Source: an uncultured Pseudobutyrivibrio sp. (GTDB lineage Bacteria; Bacillota; Clostridia; Lachnospirales; Lachnospiraceae). From it: 29,498 nucleotides of DNA. The translations under genes and the position numbers were made by a program. Where the stretch lies: assembly GCA_900546435.1 (NCBI GenBank), contig URCQ01000026.1, positions 1 to 29,498 on the forward strand, given 5' to 3'. Below, one piece after another: positions 1 through 8,684 of this stretch (position 1 is the first letter of the stretch; every line of letters begins with the position of its first letter). The notes below the pieces were generated by a model that made no database searches, was not told the DNA's origin, and saw nothing but the letters and a program-made list of their open reading frames with translations.

Positions 1-1388
1 ATCATGACCTTGAATCCAAAATCTCCAAACATCATGGTATCGTTTTCCGGATCACCCAGCTTTTCCATCCCGCTGATGCCAAGTGCAGGGTTAAAGTTTG
101 ACAGATCCATCGGTGTCATATCCATTTTTTCGGAGATCACCGCCTGCAAATCGTTTGTACCATAAGCTTCTGTCAGAAGCGGCATCATTTCATTTAGGGT
201 CGATGCACACCAGCGATACTCCTCGACATTCTGTGGTGTCTGTAAGAGCGGATCGGATACGTCCACACCAAACAGATACGCAGAAATATCATTAAATTGC
301 TGCCCCATATCCTCAAAACCAAATGGGGCAAAGCAGGTTGCATGATAATGACCGATTGTATAGATCAGACGCGGTGCGCAGTGTGAATGTGTCGCGGTCT
401 CCGGGACAAAGAGTGGATTGTCCATCTTGGTATAGGTATCGCAGATCTCGGTGAAGTATGGCACATAAATATCCGGTGCAATGACATCAATCGACGGTGC
501 TGCGTAACGCCATACTTCCATGACTTTGGCTACCGGTCCACCTGTCGGATATTTTCCCGCTTCCTCACCCTTATCCAGCCAGCAGTTTGCAGAAAATGGC
601 AGGTCATAAACTGCCTTTCCTGCGGCCGCCACTTTCTCCACATAAGATGCTACATAGTAAGCAGTAAAGATCTCTCCGGCATATGGTCCAAAGACCTGTT
701 CCCAACTTCCGGCATCCGCGCCATTTTCCACAGCTTCCTTGACACCGGCTTCCATAGTATCTGTATGCGCTTTCATATAAGAAACAAATTCTGCCGGAAC
801 TTCCTCTGCAAATTTCTCATCAGCCAGATTGGAATGTTCCCGGTCAGATCCCTGCATACCGGTTTCGTTTTCTACCTGCACGCCGATTACGGTACCCACT
901 TTTTCATCGACTTCCTTGATATGCGTCATGAGATGAGCAAAAGCATTCGCATCTGCCTTCACTGTCTCCTCACCAAAAGCGGAAAGCGTCGTATATTCCA
1001 TGCCATAAAATGCCATCAGTCTGGTCTTATTCTTACCCTTTTCCATCTGAGCTCTCGGGAAGCGCACCATGTCCTTTTTCACCCATTCCGGTGCATACAT
1101 ACACTGGGCATTCTTCCATGTACCAAACCAGAGGAAAATCAGATGCATCTTTCTTTCTCTCGCCTGGTTGATTAGTGTATCAACCAGTGCAAAATCAAAT
1201 TGTCCTTCCACCGGTTCTGTCAGTTCCCATGTTACCGGAAGCAGTAAAGTATTTAACCCTTCCTCTTCCGCCTTATCCCAAACACCCTGCATGTAGGCTG
1301 CATCCGATGAACTGGAGTTGTGTGATTCTCCGGCGATTGCGATAAAAGGTTTTCCCTCTACGGTAAATACGGTTCTTTTACTTGTCAT
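1..1388 (-). CDS. Beta-galactosidase-like glycoside hydrolase (clan GH-A, GH35/GH42-like), 3' end cut by window edge
   Basis: The first 462 codons are present; the C-terminus lies beyond base 1. I translated it by hand. The N-terminal region reads as a TIM-barrel retaining glycosidase: a VQVENETG motif at residues 170-177 places the likely acid/base Glu at 175, and FVPET near 328-332 places a candidate nucleophile Glu at 330, the pairing typical of GH35/GH42-type beta-galactosidases, including the group that carries a DUF5597 C-terminal domain. No signal peptide, so cytoplasmic. The start ATG follows AGAAAGGAT at good spacing. It lies 152 bp downstream of the sugar symporter on the same strand, so imported beta-galactosides are the likely substrate. 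Exact family and substrate are inference. Confidence 0.82.
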   Translation of the reverse strand, partial: MTSKRTVFTVEGKPFIAIAGESHNSSSSDAAYMQGVWDKAEEEGLNTLLLPVTWELTEPVEGQFDFALVDTLINQARERKMHLIFLWFGTWKNAQCMYAPEWVKKDMVRFPRAQMEKGKNKTRLMAFYGMEYTTLSAFGEETVKADANAFAHLMTHIKEVDEKVGTVIGVQVENETGMQGSDREHSNLADEKFAEEVPAEFVSYMKAHTDTMEAGVKEAVENGADAGSWEQVFGPYAGEIFTAYYVASYVEKVAAAGKAVYDLPFSANCWLDKGEEAGKYPTGGPVAKVMEVWRYAAPSIDVIAPDIYVPYFTEICDTYTKMDNPLFVPETATHSHCAPRLIYTIGHYHATCFAPFGFEDMGQQFNDISAYLFGVDVSDPLLQTPQNVEEYRWCASTLNEMMPLLTEAYGTNDLQAVISEKMDMTPMDLSNFNPALGISGMEKLGDPENDTMMFGDFGFKVM

Positions 1389-1436
1389 AATCCTATCTAT
1401 CCTTTCTGTGCTACCTTCTTTATGATATCTTCTATC

Positions 1437-1538
1437 CTAGCCTCCATTGCTGAGGCTGTCGGTTACCATAATCAAGGTTTTTTTTACCGCAAATTCAAAG
1501 AACGCTATGGTCTGCTGCCGGGGGATATACACAGATAA
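1437..1538 (+). pseudogene. C-terminal remnant of an AraC-family regulator
   Basis: A short plus-strand frame ending in TAA at 1536-1538 encodes ASIAEAVGYHNQGFFYRKF followed by KERYGLLPGDIHR. This matches the second helix-turn-helix and closing segment of AraC/XylS regulators (pattern IA..VGY....F.R.FK...G..P...R). Nothing upstream in this frame resembles the rest of an AraC protein; the sequence runs into the leader and the antisense of the beta-galactosidase start. About 30 residues of a normal 250-300 residue protein remain. Its stop is 2 bp from the stop of the symporter, so the ancestral arrangement was probably a regulator convergent with the transporter. Family call is by motif recognition. 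Confidence 0.72.
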
Positions 1539-1540
1539 CC

Positions 1541-3019
1541 CTACTTCGTCTTCCCCAACTCCTTGCAGATGCGGTCATATTCCTCCTCATCCAGTTTATA
1601 ATGTTTCTTATAGAGGAAATAAGAAAGCAGCATCAAAATCCCCGGCACAATGGACATAAAGACCAGAAGTCCCATTGCCTGCTGATTGGTCACATGGGAA
1701 AGCACCGCATCAATCTGGGATAATTTGCTTGCCTCTGTAATCAGGTTCTGATTGCACTGCTGTTCTAATTCGGAAATCTGGTTGGTATAATCCGTAACTC
1801 CAAGCACAATATAGGTAGCGGAAGTAATTGCTACAATGATAGCTCCCCCCAGCTTTGTGATAAAAGGACGAAGGGATGTAATGATGCCTTCATCGCGGGA
1901 ACCAAATTTGAGTTCATTGTACTCCACTGTATTCATGATCGAAATCATCATAATCAGATAATAGCAATACTGGCCAAAATTGCAGAGCATATAACCAATC
2001 ATAAGCACTACAAATTTTCCCATGCCCTTACCCGGCATCAGCCCAGATGCAAAAATCATAACATAACCGATACTAGCAATCACTGCCATATAGCCCATGA
2101 GTTTCTTGCGGTGGATATGACGTGAAATCGTTGGATAAAAAATCATCAGAAATGCAGTCACCGACATACCAATGGTTGTGAACAATGAATACAAACCTCC
2201 CTCATATCCATAAACAGAATAAATGTAGGTCGAACCAAGACCTCCAACAATCAGCCCGTTACCAACCTGCTGAATCAGAAAAATAACTGCTACCCAGATC
2301 AATTGATCGTTTCGAAATATCGTATGTACCAGATTTTTAAAACTGAACTTTTCTCTTGGCTTATCCTTCTGTGCCATATCACGATGTTCCTTTGTTCCAA
2401 AAATTGTAATACAAAGGAAAAGAGGCGCCAGAATACCTATAACAACTGCTATTCTGCCATAAGCGTAAGCAGCATTGCCGCCAATGGCATTCTTACCTGT
2501 CGTAAACAGTGGAATCAGAATCGTTGCCGCCGTTCCACCAATGCCCGCACAAAGCGTAGCGCGGGAAGTAAACTGATTTCTTGCGTCTGCATCGGAGGAA
2601 AGTGCCGGAACCATACCCCAATAAGAAATGTCATTCATGGTATAAGTAATACTGAAGGAAAAATACATAATGCCAAAAAATACCACAAATTTCCAACCCT
2701 GCAGCTGTACGTTAAACATCAGATAAATAACCACCGAAGTCGACAAAACGCCCGCCAAAAGCCAAGGCTTGAACTTACCGTATTTGCTCCTGGTGCACTC
2801 AATGATATTACCCATAATCGGATCATTAAAAGCATCAAAGACGCGCGCTCCGATCATAATTCCGGTAATAGCAGTCAGTTGCGCCGCATTTAAAGAATGT
2901 GTAAATAGCACGAAAGTCAACAGATAACTGTTAATCAAAGCATAAATAGCATCACGTCCTATGGTTCCCAGCGGATACGTGATCAAATTCTTTCTTTTCG
3001 TTCTTTCTTCCGTCTCCAT
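1541..3019 (-). CDS. GPH-family (MelB/XynP-like) sugar:cation symporter
   Basis: 492 residues with about 12 hydrophobic segments. The N-terminus (LITYPLGTIGRDAIYALI, then GARVFDAFNDPIMGNIIE near residues 48-65) carries the family signature with the conserved Asp residues of TM2 and the following R..YGKFKPW loop, typical of glycoside-pentoside-hexuronide:cation symporters. The chosen start (3019) follows GGAAAGGGGC at the usual distance; an upstream in-frame ATG at 3046 has poorer spacing. The glycosidase follows on the same strand, so it probably imports the disaccharide or glycoside that enzyme cleaves. Specificity cannot be read from sequence. Confidence 0.9.
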   Translation of the reverse strand: METEERTKRKNLITYPLGTIGRDAIYALINSYLLTFVLFTHSLNAAQLTAITGIMIGARVFDAFNDPIMGNIIECTRSKYGKFKPWLLAGVLSTSVVIYLMFNVQLQGWKFVVFFGIMYFSFSITYTMNDISYWGMVPALSSDADARNQFTSRATLCAGIGGTAATILIPLFTTGKNAIGGNAAYAYGRIAVVIGILAPLFLCITIFGTKEHRDMAQKDKPREKFSFKNLVHTIFRNDQLIWVAVIFLIQQVGNGLIVGGLGSTYIYSVYGYEGGLYSLFTTIGMSVTAFLMIFYPTISRHIHRKKLMGYMAVIASIGYVMIFASGLMPGKGMGKFVVLMIGYMLCNFGQYCYYLIMMISIMNTVEYNELKFGSRDEGIITSLRPFITKLGGAIIVAITSATYIVLGVTDYTNQISELEQQCNQNLITEASKLSQIDAVLSHVTNQQAMGLLVFMSIVPGILMLLSYFLYKKHYKLDEEEYDRICKELGKTK

Positions 3020-3059
3020 AAAAATTGCCCCTTTCCTGTTCTCCATACTTTATGTGTAT

Positions 3060-3088
3060 ATTCTACAGCGAATAGGAATACTATGCAA
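3060..3088 (-). promoter_or_regulatory. Sigma-A promoter for the sugar symporter
   Basis: On the minus strand TTGCAT and TAGAAT are separated by exactly 17 bp, about 35 bp upstream of the symporter start. A heptamer AATTGCA occurs twice as a direct repeat (3084-3090 and 3097-3103 on the plus strand, 13 bp apart), one copy overlapping the -35. Direct repeats abutting a -35 are the kind of site AraC-type activators use, but the function here is inference. Confidence 0.6.
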
Positions 3089-3111
3089 TTCTTATGTGCA
3101 ATTTTCACAAT

Positions 3112-3744
3112 TTATATCCTCTTCTTGCAAATATCCGCCAGACAACATTTATCGCAATAAGGGCTTGTCCGGGCAGTACATACAGCACGACCATGATCCA
3201 CCAGACGATGGCAGAGTTCACTGCCCTCCTCTGGTGGAACAATTTTCCAAAGTTCCATTTCCACCTTTTTCGGATCCTTAATTCCGTCCACCAGTCCAAT
3301 ACGATTGCATAGGCGGATGCAATGCGTATCTGTCACGATGGCAGGCTTGCCAAATACATCTCCCATGATGAGATTGGCGCTCTTTCGTCCTACACCGGGC
3401 AGGGAAAGCAGGGCATCAAAATCCTCTGGCACGCAACCATCATACTCATCCCGCAGCATCTTCATACAGGCACTGATATCACGCGCCTTACTTTTGCCAA
3501 GCCCACAGGGATGAACATATTTTTCTATCTCTTCCGGCGTTGCCTCAGCAAGTGCCTCCACAGAAGGATAGGCAGAAAAAAGATCCTGTACGACCACATT
3601 CACTCTGGCATCCGTGCATTGTGCTGCCAGGCGCACACTAACCAGCAGCTTCCATGCATCATCATAATCCAGGGTACAATGTGACTTTGGATAGGCTTCT
3701 TTTAATCGTTCTATGACAAGTTTTGCTAATTCTTTTTTTCGCAT
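3112..3744 (-). CDS. nth: Endonuclease III (DNA glycosylase/AP lyase)
   Basis: 210 residues, the normal family length. It removes oxidised pyrimidines and nicks abasic sites in base excision repair. The helix-hairpin-helix reads LPGVGRKSANLIMG with catalytic Lys at 121, and the catalytic Asp is at 139 in VTDTH. The C-terminal 4Fe-4S cluster ligands are Cys189, 197, 200 and 206; the first interval is seven residues rather than the six of E. coli Nth. It starts 12 bp after folC, so it is the last gene of a degV-folC-nth operon. No good terminator was seen after it; the next promoter begins within 50 bp. Confidence 0.96.
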   Translation of the reverse strand: MRKKELAKLVIERLKEAYPKSHCTLDYDDAWKLLVSVRLAAQCTDARVNVVVQDLFSAYPSVEALAEATPEEIEKYVHPCGLGKSKARDISACMKMLRDEYDGCVPEDFDALLSLPGVGRKSANLIMGDVFGKPAIVTDTHCIRLCNRIGLVDGIKDPKKVEMELWKIVPPEEGSELCHRLVDHGRAVCTARTSPYCDKCCLADICKKRI

Positions 3745-3756
3745 CCTTGTTTCCTC

Positions 3757-5025
3757 CTATTGATTTTGTAAATCTATTCTTCCGCTTTCAAACATTGCCT
3801 TGACCTCTCCTATAAAATAAAGAGATCCAAAAATAATAATACGTTCTCCCTTTTCTTCTCCCAAAGCGATTGCTTTTTGAATTCCATCCAAAAGATTGCC
3901 ACTTACGGAAGCTGACATTCCATCTTCCAAAAGATCCTGGCACAACTCGTCCGCCTGTAAACTGCGGCTGGTATCAACCGTAGCACACAAAAAGGTGTCT
4001 GCCAGCGGATACATGGTCCGCATCATCGACCGATAGTCCTTATCTGCCATAACTCCAACCAAAAAGACAAATTTTTCATTTGGAAACATATTTTTTAGTG
4101 AGTTGAATAAAGCTTCAACTCCCTGCGGATTATGAGCTCCATCCGCCAAAACATACGGTTTTTCGGACAAAACCTCCATTCTGCCAGGCCACTTAGCTTC
4201 CGCTAACCCTTGTCGAATAATTTCCTCTTTTTTCGACAAAAAGTTATCCCCGAGATATCCACAATGGTTATTGAATAATGTTTCCACTACCCCCACAGCC
4301 AAGGTGGCGTTAGCCCTCTGAAATACACCGTTTAGCGGTATTTCGTAGGTTGAGATTTTTGTCAACAAGTTATCCACATTTGTAATGGGGACATCCAAAA
4401 TCTCCGCCTGTTTTTTGATCACTTCCGCTGCTTTTTCATCCATAATTCCGAGAACTGCATGCGTGCCTTTTTTCAAAATCCCGGCTTTTTCTGCTGCAAT
4501 TTCTTCTATGGTATTTCCAAGAATTGCTGTATGATCAAATCCGATATTTGTAAACGCACAAACCTCAGGAACAACGGATAATCCTGCAGTCGAATCTTTC
4601 GCCCCACCGAGTCCCGTTTCTAAAACCACGAAGTCACATTTTTTCTCTTTAAAATATAGTACTGCCATTCCCAGGCACAAATCAAACATCGTTGTTTCCT
4701 GTTTCATCGGAAGCGCTAACACACGTTCTCCTAATCGTATGACATCTTCTTTTCTGATTTCTTCTCCGTCGACAACGATACGTTCTGTAAAGCGGATCAG
4801 ATGTGGTGATGTAAATCTTCCCACAACAAAACCGGCAGCATGTAATATACTACTTACAAATGCTGCCGTTGATCCTTTTCCATTGGTTCCGGCAATATGA
4901 ATGATTTTCATGTCCGCCTCCGGATGATCTAAAAGTTCCATCATTTCCGCGGTCACATCTCTTCCATATGCCTTTCCAAATCTTCTTTTTGATTGTATTA
5001 TTTCGATAATTTCTTCGTATTGCAT
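3757..5025 (-). CDS. folC: Bifunctional dihydrofolate synthase/folylpolyglutamate synthase
   Basis: 422 residues, Mur-ligase fold. It adds glutamate to dihydropteroate or reduced folates using ATP. The P-loop GTNGKGST lies at 46-53, followed by TSPHL and VLETGLGGAKDSTA (metal and ATP site) and GAHNPQG in the C-terminal half (residues about 297-303). Starts 5 bp after degV stops, so translation is probably coupled. Confidence 0.95.
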   Translation of the reverse strand: MQYEEIIEIIQSKRRFGKAYGRDVTAEMMELLDHPEADMKIIHIAGTNGKGSTAAFVSSILHAAGFVVGRFTSPHLIRFTERIVVDGEEIRKEDVIRLGERVLALPMKQETTMFDLCLGMAVLYFKEKKCDFVVLETGLGGAKDSTAGLSVVPEVCAFTNIGFDHTAILGNTIEEIAAEKAGILKKGTHAVLGIMDEKAAEVIKKQAEILDVPITNVDNLLTKISTYEIPLNGVFQRANATLAVGVVETLFNNHCGYLGDNFLSKKEEIIRQGLAEAKWPGRMEVLSEKPYVLADGAHNPQGVEALFNSLKNMFPNEKFVFLVGVMADKDYRSMMRTMYPLADTFLCATVDTSRSLQADELCQDLLEDGMSASVSGNLLDGIQKAIALGEEKGERIIIFGSLYFIGEVKAMFESGRIDLQNQ

Positions 5026-5030
5026 GTGCG

Positions 5031-5867
5031 CTATACCACCATGATAATGCCTCCATCATTGGCGTACATACTGCTGACACCTGCTGTATCAACAATAAAG
5101 ATTTCCTTAAAAGAGGCTACCTTTTCTATTTTTTCTTTTAATTGTAGCGCACGCTCCTTACAGTTACAATGAGAAATTGCAAGAATACGATTTTCACAGT
5201 TCTGGGTCACTTCCATCATAGACTGTACCATACGATCCAATGCCTTGTTCATTCCTCTCGCCTGAGCTAGCTGTTGGATACTTCCCTCTTCTGTAGACCC
5301 CATGATCGGCTTGATATTCAAGGTACTTGCAAGTTTTGCCTTCAAATTGCTTAGACGACCTGCTTTTCGCAACGTCTCCAAAGATTCCAATACGAAAAAT
5401 GTATGCTGCTCTTCAATGTACTTTTCTACATTTTCTACCACTGTTTCAAACTCCATGCCTGCCTCTTCACAAGCCGCAATATGCAGTCCAATCAAGGATT
5501 CCCCGATGGATGCTGATTTTGAATCGATGACGCAGATTTTTTTATCTTCATTGTCCTCTAAAAACAGATCTTTTGCCAGACAGGCACTATTATAAGAGCC
5601 ACTCAATTGTGAAGATAATGTAATCACATAGATATGTTCCGCATCACAATCCATCGCCTGCATGTAAGCGTCTGGTGAAGGACATGCTGATTTTGGTCCT
5701 TCTTCACTTTCTGCCACTTTTTTCAAAAAGTCCGCCTGATCAAAGGACTTATCATCGACGATTTCGGTATCTCCTATCTGTAATGTCAATGGAACATTCT
5801 CAAAATGTCCATCTTCCTGCATTTCTTTTGATAATTCGCCGCAACTATCAATAATTATTTTATACAT
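5031..5867 (-). CDS. DegV-family fatty-acid-binding protein
   Basis: 278 residues. The N-terminus (MYKIIIDSCGELS), the central TLSSQLSGSYNSA segment and the RKAGRLSNLKAKLA stretch are typical of DegV proteins, which bind a fatty acid and, in some paralogs (FakB), present it to the FakA kinase. No fakA is in the window, so a FakB role is not shown. It is shorter at the C-terminus than the FakB type (ends DGGIIMVV). First gene of the degV-folC-nth operon with its own promoter. Confidence 0.88.
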   Translation of the reverse strand: MYKIIIDSCGELSKEMQEDGHFENVPLTLQIGDTEIVDDKSFDQADFLKKVAESEEGPKSACPSPDAYMQAMDCDAEHIYVITLSSQLSGSYNSACLAKDLFLEDNEDKKICVIDSKSASIGESLIGLHIAACEEAGMEFETVVENVEKYIEEQHTFFVLESLETLRKAGRLSNLKAKLASTLNIKPIMGSTEEGSIQQLAQARGMNKALDRMVQSMMEVTQNCENRILAISHCNCKERALQLKEKIEKVASFKEIFIVDTAGVSSMYANDGGIIMVV

Positions 5868-5889
5868 AAAAACGCCTCCCGCTACGTTT

Positions 5890-5960
5890 GTGGTTTTGTT
5901 TTATTTCTCACGTGGTTTTGATTACTACATCATATTAATACAAAAAACCACATTTGTAAA
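5890..5960 (-). promoter_or_regulatory. degV operon promoter with repeated GTGGTTTT motifs
   Basis: Minus-strand TTTACA (5955-5960) and TAATAT (5932-5937) are 17 bp apart, a good sigma-A promoter. The octamer GTGGTTTT occurs on the plus strand at 5890-5897 and 5912-5919 (22 bp apart, two helical turns) and inverted as AAAACCAC at 5944-5951 inside the -35/-10 spacer. The inverted pair brackets the -10 and the transcription start, which is how a repressor site usually sits. The regulator is unknown. Confidence 0.6.
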
Positions 5961-6003
5961 TAGTTTTCCTATATTTTCCTAGGAAAAACACCACTCCCTG
6001 CTT

Positions 6004-7158
6004 CTACAGCAGAATGGTCAGAATGCAAAGCGACTGATTCTCAAAATATGTGATTTCACGCGCTCCATTACAATAACGAAAGACCTCTTCCTTATCAATC
6101 AGATGTTCTTTCACTTGCAAGTAATCCTGCAAATTCGACATGCGAAGACATATTTCTTTCTCTCCCTGCAGATATTCCTGCGTGACTTTTTGACCAATCA
6201 CCGCCATATCTGCTGCCTCAAAGTACAGCCCTTCCCGATAAAAATAATTATCAACGACAGACTCACAGGCTGGCATTGCAAATGGCATTTGTGATGTATG
6301 TGTCTGCGCCAAATCCTGTGTGCGCGCATTTAAATATCCATAATCGATTTTTTTTGTTCCCTGCCATTCTCCGAGAAAATGCGTATTTCCCCATGTGGTG
6401 TCTATGTAGTAATATTCACCATCTAAATTCACAAGATTCCATGCATGATTTTCACCACCAGCCGTTCCTGTCACTACAATCGCAGGTATTCCCAATTGAT
6501 GTAGCAAATACTGTGTTGCATCGGCATACCCCTGACAGACTGTTTTTTTACCAATAAACACACTTAAAATATTTTGATTGTTCTCACTCTCGGTATCATA
6601 ATCCACCTGTTTAATCAATGTCTCGTAGACAAATTTTGTTTTTTCGTAATCCGAGGCATCTGCAGGTACCTCTGCGAGCCAGGTATCCGCCACCATATCT
6701 ACCTGCTGCTGCAGTTCTTCACGCTCCTGCTCTGTATAAATATATGTCGGCATAAATTCGAGACCAATAATCTGGTCAAAATTAGAATACGTATTATACT
6801 GATATCCGCTAAACCAGAATAATTCTCCATAATCTGCCATCACACACTCATATGCTTTTTCCAGGACATTTTCGTCTTTTGTCGATACCGCCACACAATC
6901 TTTATGTTGCATAACGCAATCTAAAATCTGGTCATATACCTGTTGTTCCTCTGTCTGCAGCTGCTGATAGGCGTATCGGTCTGTCGATATGGAAGATACT
7001 TGTTGTGTCTCTCCCACGACCGCCTGTTCCAATCGGTCGTTGATTGCCTGCTGCATCAGATGTGCTGGTGTACACCCACTAAAAAGCACCACTGACATAC
7101 AAAAGGATATTATAAGAGCTATTCTTTTTTTATTATGTTCTTTTACGATTTTTTTCAT
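6004..7158 (-). CDS. Transglutaminase-like domain lipoprotein
   Basis: 384 residues from the start with GAGGTTAAGA upstream (an in-frame ATG at 7182 adds 8 residues and lacks a good site). A lipoprotein signal peptide ends in VLFSGC, giving lipidated Cys29 and display on the outer face of the membrane. A transglutaminase-like cysteine protease core carries the full triad: Cys208 (TVCQGYA), His238 (ENHAWN) and Asp253 (YYIDTTWG). Such proteins cleave or crosslink peptides or cell wall components; the substrate is unknown. It lies 33 bp after the aminopeptidase and is probably co-transcribed with it. No strong terminator follows. Confidence 0.87.
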   Translation of the reverse strand: MKKIVKEHNKKRIALIISFCMSVVLFSGCTPAHLMQQAINDRLEQAVVGETQQVSSISTDRYAYQQLQTEEQQVYDQILDCVMQHKDCVAVSTKDENVLEKAYECVMADYGELFWFSGYQYNTYSNFDQIIGLEFMPTYIYTEQEREELQQQVDMVADTWLAEVPADASDYEKTKFVYETLIKQVDYDTESENNQNILSVFIGKKTVCQGYADATQYLLHQLGIPAIVVTGTAGGENHAWNLVNLDGEYYYIDTTWGNTHFLGEWQGTKKIDYGYLNARTQDLAQTHTSQMPFAMPACESVVDNYFYREGLYFEAADMAVIGQKVTQEYLQGEKEICLRMSNLQDYLQVKEHLIDKEEVFRYCNGAREITYFENQSLCILTILL

Positions 7159-7191
7159 TCTTAACCTCAATGATAAAATCATATAACTGTT

Positions 7192-8478
7192 TTATGCCGC
7201 TTCATAAATTGCTGCAACCAGTCTTTGCAAACTCTCATAGTCAGCCGTTCCCATCAATTCCCGTGCTGAATGCATCGCCAGCATTGGAACTCCCACATCA
7301 ATCGTGCGCATCGGCAATAAAGCAGAAGAAATAGCGCCAAGTGTACCTCCTCCGACAAGATCAGAACGGTTCACAAATTTTTGATAAGGGATCTCATACA
7401 TAGCTGCCATCTGTTCAACAATGGCAATCGCTTCACAATCCGTCGCATATGACTGTGCCGCTGCCTCTTTGATGGTAACACCTTTTCCCATCACTGGTTG
7501 CGTTGTAATATCTGCTTTTTCCACATGATTTGGATGTAGTGCATGTGCAACATCTGCTGAAAGCATCAATCCCTGGTAAATAGCATCCTTGGCTGTTCGT
7601 ACCGTCAGCCCCATAGACTCATATACTTTTTCAATTACGTCCGTAAGAAGTGCAGAACCAGCTCCTTGCTTTGTGCGGCTGCCAATTTCTTCATGGTCAT
7701 AGCAAATTCCAATGTTCAATTGTTTTGCTGCTTCGTTTTTGCACATTGCTTCCACAATCGCTGCACAGGAACTGATATTATCAATGCGTGGGGAAGAGAT
7801 CATTTCTTCCTGCAAACCAAGCATTATCGGTTCCTCCCAGACATAAGTGCTGAGTTCAAAGTCTAAGATATCTTTGACATCAACGCCTAATTCCTTTGCC
7901 AGAAATTGCATAAATGCATCCTCATCCTCTCCCATACCAAGCAATGGCAACATGTCAGTCTGGCGGTTGAGTTCTACTCCCTTATTGACATCACGGTTCA
8001 TGTGGATTGCCAGATTTGGAATGGTTGCAAGTGGTCTTTTGCTATCATATAAACGCACTTCTGGGCGCAGGCAGTGTTCAGAACGAAGTGCCACACGACC
8101 GGCAATGCCAAGTGGGCGATCCAGCCATGTATTTAAAATAGCACCACCGTACACTTCCACATTTACTTTTTGATAGCAATTTGTTTTTGTGTCCGGATTT
8201 GCCTTAATGCGCATACATGGGTAATCCGTATGTGCCGCTGCTATGCGCAGTGCCAGATGATCGGTATGAGGAACCATAGCCTCCTTTGATGGTGTCATAA
8301 AAGCAACTAAGGTCGTGCCATGGTGGTTTATATAATATCTCTTATTTTCTTCTAATTGCCATGCTTCTTCCATCGCAAGTGGTGTATAACCCGCCTGTTC
8401 TAGATCCTTCACACATGTTTCCACCAAATGATATGGTGTAATTCCTGCCTTTAAATATCGCATTAAAAATTCATTCAT
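7192..8478 (-). CDS. apeB: M18 family metalloaminopeptidase
   Basis: 428 residues. Cytosolic zinc aminopeptidase of the M18 family (aspartyl aminopeptidase/ApeB-like), removing N-terminal residues from peptides. Visible metal-site motifs are AAAHTDYPCMRIK near the N-terminus, CYDHEEIGSRTKQGAGS in the middle, and the terminal AMHSARELMG. The start at 8478 follows GGAGG at 8 nt; an in-frame ATG at 8502 has no such site. The leader contains a long inverted repeat ending just before the ribosome binding site. Confidence 0.93.
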   Translation of the reverse strand: MNEFLMRYLKAGITPYHLVETCVKDLEQAGYTPLAMEEAWQLEENKRYYINHHGTTLVAFMTPSKEAMVPHTDHLALRIAAAHTDYPCMRIKANPDTKTNCYQKVNVEVYGGAILNTWLDRPLGIAGRVALRSEHCLRPEVRLYDSKRPLATIPNLAIHMNRDVNKGVELNRQTDMLPLLGMGEDEDAFMQFLAKELGVDVKDILDFELSTYVWEEPIMLGLQEEMISSPRIDNISSCAAIVEAMCKNEAAKQLNIGICYDHEEIGSRTKQGAGSALLTDVIEKVYESMGLTVRTAKDAIYQGLMLSADVAHALHPNHVEKADITTQPVMGKGVTIKEAAAQSYATDCEAIAIVEQMAAMYEIPYQKFVNRSDLVGGGTLGAISSALLPMRTIDVGVPMLAMHSARELMGTADYESLQRLVAAIYEAA

Positions 8479-8491
8479 CCTTCTATCCTCC

Positions 8492-8578
8492 GTGTATAGC
8501 ATATCGCCTTTTTATTGAACATTCCGGTTCCTTGCGTCCCTGCACTTCTAGTAAAGTAAAAGGCGACATGCTATGCAC
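8492..8578 (-). promoter_or_regulatory. Long leader hairpin directly upstream of the apeB ribosome binding site
   Basis: Arms at 8492-8513 and 8558-8578 pair over about 21 positions with one G-U pair and one mismatch on the minus-strand RNA, around a loop of about 44 nt. The downstream arm ends at the GGAGG of apeB. The same upstream arm is also the 3' half of the csp terminator, so the two folds exclude each other. Functional role is inference. Confidence 0.5.
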
Positions 8579-8587
8579 GCCGCCTTT
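8551..8587 (-). terminator. Probable rho-independent terminator after the cold shock gene
   Basis: On the minus strand AAAGGCG pairs with CGCCTTT (8581-8587 and 8559-8565) around a 15-nt loop, followed by a T-rich TTTTACTTTACT. It lies about 100 nt past the csp stop and before apeB. Confidence 0.5.
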
Positions 8588-8684
8588 CCTTAATCATGCT
8601 GTATCCCAATTTCCTGCTCAATTTAAATCAAGATGTATAAACTAAAAAGGTACATTGAAAACGGTCTGATTAATACTTCGTAGA

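Noticed and set aside
387..1175. A 262-residue open frame on the plus strand
   Set aside because: It is antisense to the beta-galactosidase coding frame, has no domain pattern or ribosome binding site, and is rich in Cys, His and Phe as expected for a shadow frame.
5961..6003. Terminator after the transglutaminase-like gene
   Set aside because: The palindrome TTTTCCTAGGAAAA has no loop and there is no T-run after a stable stem; more likely a protein-binding site.
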